A DNA stretch of 9,821 bases from Bacteroidota bacterium (lineage in GTDB: Bacteria; Bacteroidota; Ignavibacteria; Ignavibacteriales; Ignavibacteriaceae). Of the stretch, positions 6,003 through 9,821 are shown in pieces. The stretch lies in the NCBI GenBank assembly GCA_023406915.1, contig JAEXTR010000275.1:1-9821 (forward strand), written 5' to 3'. Every line of letters begins with the position of its first letter. Position 1 is the stretch's first letter. The notes beneath the pieces were generated by a model. That model was given only the letters and a program-made list of their open reading frames with translations. It did no database searches and was not told where the DNA came from. A program made the position numbers and the translations under genes.

Positions 6003-8714
6003 ATGAAGATAACCTTTGCACAATTCTCAAAACTCGTTTTGCTTATGCTGATGATGTTTATCATGGGCGGTTCGGTAACCTATGCTGGTATTACCGGAAA
6101 AATAGCAGGCAAAATCACTGACGAAACTACCGGTGAAGCGATCTTAGGCGCCAATATCATCGTCGAGGGCACCTTCCTGGGTGCTGCCGCTGATATCAAC
6201 GGCTACTACTCAATCAACAACGTTCCTCCGGGCAAATACCGTATCATCATTTCAGCGATCGGTTACACGAAGACAATTGTTGAAAACGTTTTAGTTAAGA
6301 TTGACCTTACCGTTACTGTTAATGTGAATATGAAGAGTTCGGTTCTCGAACTCGATCAGGAGGTAGTTGTTACCTCTGAACGACCTCTTGTTCAGAAAGA
6401 CCTTACCTCAACCTCGGTTACTATTTCCGCAGATGACATTAAAATGATGCCGATTGAAAATGTCGGTCAAATCGTCAACCTTCAGGCTGGCGTTATTGAC
6501 GGTCATTTCCGCGGTGGTCGTTCTAATGATGTTGCGTATCTCATAGACGGCGTCGTGGTTACTGACCCGTTCAATGGTGGATTTAACGTGGAGGTCGAAA
6601 ATACATCCATTAGACAAATGGAGGTTATCACCGGAACATTTAATGCCGAATATGGTCAGGCACTTTCCGGTGTGGTAAATATCGTCACCGAAGGCGGATC
6701 TGATAAATTCAGAGTGAGTGCTTCCGGGTATCTTGGAAATTATTTTACAACTGGGAAAGACCTCTTCAGGAATCTCGATGATGCAGGCAGACTTGCCCAG
6801 AAGAATATACAGTTAACCTTAAGTGGACCCACAAAGCTGGTGGATAATCTCTACTTCTTTCTTACTGGCAGATATTTTAATAACACAGGGCATCTCTACG
6901 GTAAGCGTGTCTACAACGTGACCGATGATGTTCCTTTCTTCCCTAATCCGATGGATAAGTCACTCTGGATTCCAAGGAATACAGGTGATGGCGCCTACGT
7001 GGCAATGAATCCTTACACGAAATACTCTGCAAATGCGAAGCTGACCTATGCTCTCCCCGCATTCGTATTTACCTATTCGCTCTTCTGGGATAAGACTGAA
7101 AGCAAAGGGTATGATCATGGCTTTTCGCTAACCCCTGACGGCATGATGACGCACTATGGTGATGACTGGTTGCAGAGCTTCCAGATCACTCACTATCCGT
7201 CTTCATCAACAAACCAGACTTTAAAGATTTCGGCAAACAACTACAACTTTAAGGGATATCTCTACGAAGACCCATTTGATCCGCGCTACGTCAACCCAAC
7301 CCAGGGTGTTGCAATTTCAAACTATACGTTTCGAAGCGGTGGAAATCAGGGAGGCAGATATCAGCGCCACACGAAAACCTATATTGGTCAGTGGTCACTC
7401 AACTCTCAGATTTCAAAAGAACACAAAATCGGCGTTGGTGTTGAAGGAAGAATCTACGATATCTTCAATCACAACAGGGACCTGGTGAACCTTACAGACG
7501 GACAGATTGATAGCCTTGGAAATATCATCTTTACCCCCGGTTATCCGGGCAAAGGCACCATCTCTGACCAGGGTTCCCATATTGAGTATGCCAGATTCCC
7601 AATGGAATTATCCGCCTACATTCAGGATAAAATGGAATATGATATAATGATCATCAATGTTGGTGTGCGTTTCGACTACTTCAATTCCCGCGCCCGCATG
7701 CCGCTTGATAAAAGGAATCCAACAAGAAATCCTAACTTCCCTGGATTTGATCAGTGGGTAGATGCATCCGCTAAAACACAATTCAGCCCTCGCCTCGGTG
7801 CTTCCTTCCCAATCACAGATCAGGGCATTATTCGTTTTTCCTATGGACATTTTTTCAAGATACCTGCATTCGAAAATCTGTACCAGAATCCTGATTTTAT
7901 CGTACGCCCCGGAAACAGCCTCAACTCAGTTATTGGTAATCCAGACCTGAGTGCTGAAAAGAATATCATTTACGAAGTCGGACTTCAGCAGGGATTGTTT
8001 GAGAATATCGCTCTGAATATCTCAGTCTATTACCGGGACATCAGAAACTGGTTGGGTATGGAAATCGTCAATACCTATGAGGGTTTTAAGTACGCACGTT
8101 TTATTAACCGGGATTACGCAAACGTACGTGGTTTTGTTGTCACCCTCGATAAGCGCTTTGCAGACTACTTTAGTGCAAAAATTGACTATACCTATCAGAT
8201 TGCCGAAGGCAATGCTTCTGATCCTTACTCAGTCTACAACAAGAATCAAACGAATCCGCCGATTGAAGAATCCAAGACCGTGGTACCACTCGATTGGGAT
8301 CAGCGCCATACTCTCAACCTGAGCCTTAATGTTGGTGAACCTGGTGACTGGACTGTAGGTATGATCTTCCAGTACGGCTCTGGTATGCCCTACACTGAAG
8401 ATGTCAAGATATCAAAAGGAGTCCGCTTCGAGAATGGCGGCATCAAACCAACGTACTATAATCTTGATTTGAGAGCAGATAAGGTCTTTAAGCTTTTCGG
8501 CATCAACATCAATACCTATATCATGATTTATAATGCCCTCGATATCCGCAATGAGTTCGGTGTATATGCAAGCACTGGAAGAGCCAACGCTGATCTGAAC
8601 ACCCAGTACGCCGGTGATGTGATCGGCCTGAACTCAATAGAAGAGTATGTGAAGAATCCATCAATGTACTCAAGCCCCCGTGAAGTACGGGTCGGTATCG
8701 GAATTGATTTTTAA
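6003..8714 (+). CDS. TonB-dependent outer-membrane receptor with carboxypeptidase-regulatory-like N-domain
   Basis: A 903-residue outer-membrane beta-barrel importer powered by TonB/ExbB/ExbD. A signal peptide (1 to about 28) is followed by a carboxypeptidase regulatory-like beta-sandwich (about 32-112, GKIAGKITDETTGEAILGAN and DINGYYSINNVPPGKY). Next come a TonB-box-like strand (DQEVVVTSE, about 118-126), a plug (about 130-235, with YLIDGVVVTDPF and AEYGQALSGVVNIVTEGG) and a long barrel ending in the outer-membrane signature VGIGIDF with C-terminal Phe. The domain order is that of SusC-like/CirA-like receptors of Bacteroidota and relatives, but no SusD partner lies beside it. The frame stays open upstream to an ATG at 5769, but that would overlap the previous gene by about 160 bp and lack a signal peptide. 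ATG 6003 begins a proper signal sequence with GGGA/AGG ribosome-site matches just before it. The substrate is unknown; context suggests a sugar or oligosaccharide. Confidence 0.92.
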   Translation: MKITFAQFSKLVLLMLMMFIMGGSVTYAGITGKIAGKITDETTGEAILGANIIVEGTFLGAAADINGYYSINNVPPGKYRIIISAIGYTKTIVENVLVKIDLTVTVNVNMKSSVLELDQEVVVTSERPLVQKDLTSTSVTISADDIKMMPIENVGQIVNLQAGVIDGHFRGGRSNDVAYLIDGVVVTDPFNGGFNVEVENTSIRQMEVITGTFNAEYGQALSGVVNIVTEGGSDKFRVSASGYLGNYFTTGKDLFRNLDDAGRLAQKNIQLTLSGPTKLVDNLYFFLTGRYFNNTGHLYGKRVYNVTDDVPFFPNPMDKSLWIPRNTGDGAYVAMNPYTKYSANAKLTYALPAFVFTYSLFWDKTESKGYDHGFSLTPDGMMTHYGDDWLQSFQITHYPSSSTNQTLKISANNYNFKGYLYEDPFDPRYVNPTQGVAISNYTFRSGGNQGGRYQRHTKTYIGQWSLNSQISKEHKIGVGVEGRIYDIFNHNRDLVNLTDGQIDSLGNIIFTPGYPGKGTISDQGSHIEYARFPMELSAYIQDKMEYDIMIINVGVRFDYFNSRARMPLDKRNPTRNPNFPGFDQWVDASAKTQFSPRLGASFPITDQGIIRFSYGHFFKIPAFENLYQNPDFIVRPGNSLNSVIGNPDLSAEKNIIYEVGLQQGLFENIALNISVYYRDIRNWLGMEIVNTYEGFKYARFINRDYANVRGFVVTLDKRFADYFSAKIDYTYQIAEGNASDPYSVYNKNQTNPPIEESKTVVPLDWDQRHTLNLSLNVGEPGDWTVGMIFQYGSGMPYTEDVKISKGVRFENGGIKPTYYNLDLRADKVFKLFGININTYIMIYNALDIRNEFGVYASTGRANADLNTQYAGDVIGLNSIEEYVKNPSMYSSPREVRVGIGIDF

Positions 8715-8735
8715 TTTCCTCGGAGAAAAAGGTTT

Positions 8736-9821
8736 ATGAAAAAATTACTCGTTTTCGCTCTCTTGCTGACTGAATTAGCTCTTGCGCAGGTTACTCCTCA
8801 GACGCAACGGTACCGCGATGAGCCAAGAGGAAACATCCAATACCGTCGGGAAGGAGTCATGGATGGAAACCAGGTGAGAACACTGTTCTACAATAATGGT
8901 GAAGTTGGTCAGTGGCCCTACCAGCCTTCAGGTGAATGGCCCAAGGGTACTGGTCATTCCTATCTGGATGGTGTCTCTGTGCTGATCGCTTCTGAAGTGG
9001 TTGCCCCAGGTAATAATCAGGTTATTCATCCTCTTCAGACTTCCTACCGTGAATGGATGGATAAAGACCCCGTTACAGGAGAAATCTGGGGTCTTGAACC
9101 CGTTCCGGGCTACATGAACCCTACAGAAACAAAGCCCGCAATGAACACTGATCCAAAATCGTGGCCTGCAAACTGGCCGGCTGCACTCAGTCTTACGCCC
9201 GAGTGGGATGGCTTCTGGTATGGCTATTTTGGCAGAGGAGTGATGAACTCTGACTTCGAGACTTTCTTCGTGATGGATGACTCACGTGATAAGGAGTTTA
9301 TGCGTACACCATTTAATTACCGCCCGATCGCATCCGATACAACTCGCGGTGGTCTTGGTTTGCGCGTGGAAGTTCGTGGCTTCCAGTGGTCTCAGGTGCT
9401 GGCAGAAGATATTATTTTCTGGCACTACGATATCGTGAACATCTCCGATTTTAGTTACCCCAGAACTGTATTCGGTTTCTATACCGATTGCGGTGTTGGC
9501 GGATCAGATGATTCCGAAGACGATAACGCATCATTCGACCTCCAACTCGATATGGCGTATTGCTTTGATTCTAATGGACTAGGCGTTCCGGATAACTGGA
9601 AGACTGGCTATTACGGCTATGCTTATCTCGAAAGCCCCGGTAACCCCTTTGATTTTGTTGATAATGACCAGGATGGAATGATCGATGAACGCCGCGATGA
9701 TGGTATTGATAATGACGGCGACTGGAGAAAGTATACCGATCTTAATGGCAACGGAAAGTGGGACCCTGCTGATAATGAACCTTTGAACGATGACGTAGGT
9801 AAGGATGGTGTCGGTCCCTTT
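8736..9821 (+). CDS. Exported protein with Asp/Asn-rich calcium-loop-like motifs (3' end missing)
   Basis: The frame is open from ATG 8736 to the right edge with no stop: 362 residues visible. GGAGAAAAAGG (8722-8732) supplies the ribosome site. The start lies 21 bp after the receptor's stop, so the two are probably cotranscribed. A signal peptide (1 to about 17, ending ALA before Gln18) predicts export. The body is rich in Trp, Tyr, Gly and Pro (for example SGEWPKGTGHSY near 65-76 and EWDGFWYGYFGRG near 156-168). The visible C-terminal part has acidic loops: GSDDSEDDN (256-264), DNDQDGMID (309-317, a DxDxDGxxD pattern) and DLNGNGKWD (335-343), resembling thrombospondin type 3 or dockerin-like calcium loops. 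I recognise no enzyme family. A C-terminal T9SS tail could lie beyond the window. A surface or periplasmic partner of the receptor is inferred from position only. Confidence 0.85.
   Translation, partial: MKKLLVFALLLTELALAQVTPQTQRYRDEPRGNIQYRREGVMDGNQVRTLFYNNGEVGQWPYQPSGEWPKGTGHSYLDGVSVLIASEVVAPGNNQVIHPLQTSYREWMDKDPVTGEIWGLEPVPGYMNPTETKPAMNTDPKSWPANWPAALSLTPEWDGFWYGYFGRGVMNSDFETFFVMDDSRDKEFMRTPFNYRPIASDTTRGGLGLRVEVRGFQWSQVLAEDIIFWHYDIVNISDFSYPRTVFGFYTDCGVGGSDDSEDDNASFDLQLDMAYCFDSNGLGVPDNWKTGYYGYAYLESPGNPFDFVDNDQDGMIDERRDDGIDNDGDWRKYTDLNGNGKWDPADNEPLNDDVGKDGVGPF

Noticed and set aside
1..9821. CRISPR arrays, tRNA/rRNA genes, insertion sequences, phage or defence genes
   Set aside because: No regularly spaced repeats, no cloverleaf or rRNA motifs, and no transposase, integrase or known defence domains were recognised on either strand.

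Overview
The window looks like a chromosomal segment of a Gram-negative bacterium from the Bacteroidota/Ignavibacteriota/Calditrichota side of the tree. The main clue is a C-terminal type IX secretion (T9SS) sorting domain of the 'NYPNPFNP ... GIYFYKL' kind. Supporting clues are a TonB-dependent receptor with an N-terminal carboxypeptidase-regulatory-like domain and a following secreted protein rich in Asp/Asn calcium-loop motifs. The exact phylum cannot be fixed from the sequence alone. All genes lie on the + strand.

Layout. At 1-63 there may be the last codons of an upstream gene, possibly a sensor kinase. At 66-1529 lies an NtrC-type response regulator (receiver, sigma-54 AAA+ and Fis-type HTH domains). 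A 190-bp intergenic region (1530-1719) holds a sigma-54-like -24/-12 element and three inverted repeats. At 1720-3348 lies a 14-TM sodium/solute symporter with the sugar- and sodium-site residues of the SGLT group. After 100 bp without a clear promoter comes an apparent outer-surface transcription unit: a secreted multidomain beta-sandwich protein with a T9SS tail (3449-5932), a strong intergenic hairpin (5940-5971), a TonB-dependent receptor (6003-8714) and, 21 bp further on, an exported protein that runs off the right edge (8736-9821+). No RNA genes, mobile elements or CRISPR repeats were seen.

How the parts may work together (inference). A surface-secreted protein with carbohydrate-binding-like modules, a TonB-dependent outer-membrane importer and an SGLT-like Na+/sugar symporter would together form a route from cell surface to cytoplasm for a sugar or glycan breakdown product. 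A two-component, sigma-54-dependent switch may control it. There is no SusD-like lipoprotein and no recognisable glycoside hydrolase in the window, so it is not a standard Bacteroidetes polysaccharide utilisation locus. The substrate and the regulatory link are unproven.
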